Made by a program: the position numbers and the translations under genes. The notes beneath the pieces were generated by a model, which did no database searches, had not been told where the DNA came from, and was given only the letters and a program-made list of their open reading frames with translations. This document shows, piece by piece, positions 60,681-60,756 of a stretch of 60,756 bases of DNA. Source of the DNA: Psychrobacillus sp. BL-248-WT-3 (GTDB lineage: Bacteria; Bacillota; Bacilli; Bacillales_A; Planococcaceae); the NCBI RefSeq assembly GCF_012843435.1, contig NZ_JABAFC010000021.1, positions 1-60,756 on the forward strand, read 5' to 3'. How positions within the stretch are numbered: position 1 is the stretch's first letter; the number at the start of each line of letters is the position of its first letter.

Positions 60681-60756
60681 ATTAAGTCCGTATAATTGTG
60701 TAAAAAGTAAAAGGGTCAAATTAATCCCTCTTGGGTACAATGTTTTCAACGACGAT

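Overview
The window comes from a low-GC Gram-positive bacterium of the order Bacillales, most likely a Bacillaceae/Planococcaceae relative such as Psychrobacillus, Lysinibacillus or Sporosarcina. The genus is inference. The support is the low GC, strong AGGAGG-type ribosome sites with frequent TTG/GTG starts, many T-tailed hairpin terminators, and gene sets typical of the group: yrrT-luxS-mccA-mccB, a Bce-type RSAB module, yhfH/lplJ, yhgD-yhgE, hemE-hemH and hmoB. No rRNA, tRNA or CRISPR was seen.

Layout. 1-8.9 kb is an accessory, decaying stretch: a solitary tyrosine recombinase, a VanZ-like protein, a MerR regulator split by an in-frame TAG, an ACR3/bile-acid-symporter-type carrier, a C39-like lipoprotein, a Nudix protein split by an in-frame TAA, and a DUF2262-like protein. 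8.9-12.5 kb is an operon of a class III aminotransferase with a polar amino acid ABC importer. 12.8-17.8 kb holds small metabolic and hypothetical genes, the last one frameshifted. 18.0-21.2 kb is the reverse transsulfuration operon. 21.4-32.3 kb has a Nudix protein, an SLC13 carrier, acetyltransferases, an S66 peptidase, an intact IS3/IS150-type element sitting in a terminator loop, an amino acid permease and an S9 peptidase. 32.9-34.5 kb is an acyl-CoA ligase behind a FadR-like operator. 34.6-39.1 kb is a complete two-component plus ABC peptide-antibiotic detoxification module. 39.4-41.2 kb is pnuC-nadR for NAD salvage. 41.2-47.6 kb contains two related, each incomplete, ABC transporter clusters flanking an accessory block with a broken IS110-family element. 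47.9-50.4 kb is DUF3006 plus a secreted ComEC-like metallo-beta-lactamase protein and an Excalibur protein that share an extracellular module. 50.9-60.3 kb returns to a conserved core: lplJ, yhfH, a flavin monooxygenase, yhgE/yhgD, hemH/hemE and hmoB.

The most unusual signal is non-coding. Four intergenic arrays (about 17.88, 25.58, 32.48 and 60.46 kb) each repeat their own short keyword at a pitch of about 20-21 bp, two DNA helical turns. Two of them carry a five-unit higher-order repeat (103 bp and 105 bp). The pitch is broken by 18, 19 and 22 bp steps that destroy any reading frame, so the arrays look like DNA- or RNA-level structures. A second dispersed family, beginning ACTAACG and usually running into a hairpin, occurs about 13 times, always in the same orientation, only in the two decaying regions (1-8.7 kb and 43.4-47.7 kb).

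Four genes are broken by single events: MerR (TAG), Nudix (TAA), the 17.3 kb hypothetical gene (frameshift) and the IS110 transposase (1-base deletion). This suggests the accessory segments are degrading. Comparison with the Bacillus subtilis order hmoB-hemEHY-yhgDE...yhfH-lplJ-lcfB (from memory) suggests that about 17 kb, from the Bce module to the YehR-like lipoprotein, was inserted between lcfB and lplJ, and that hemY is missing from its usual place.
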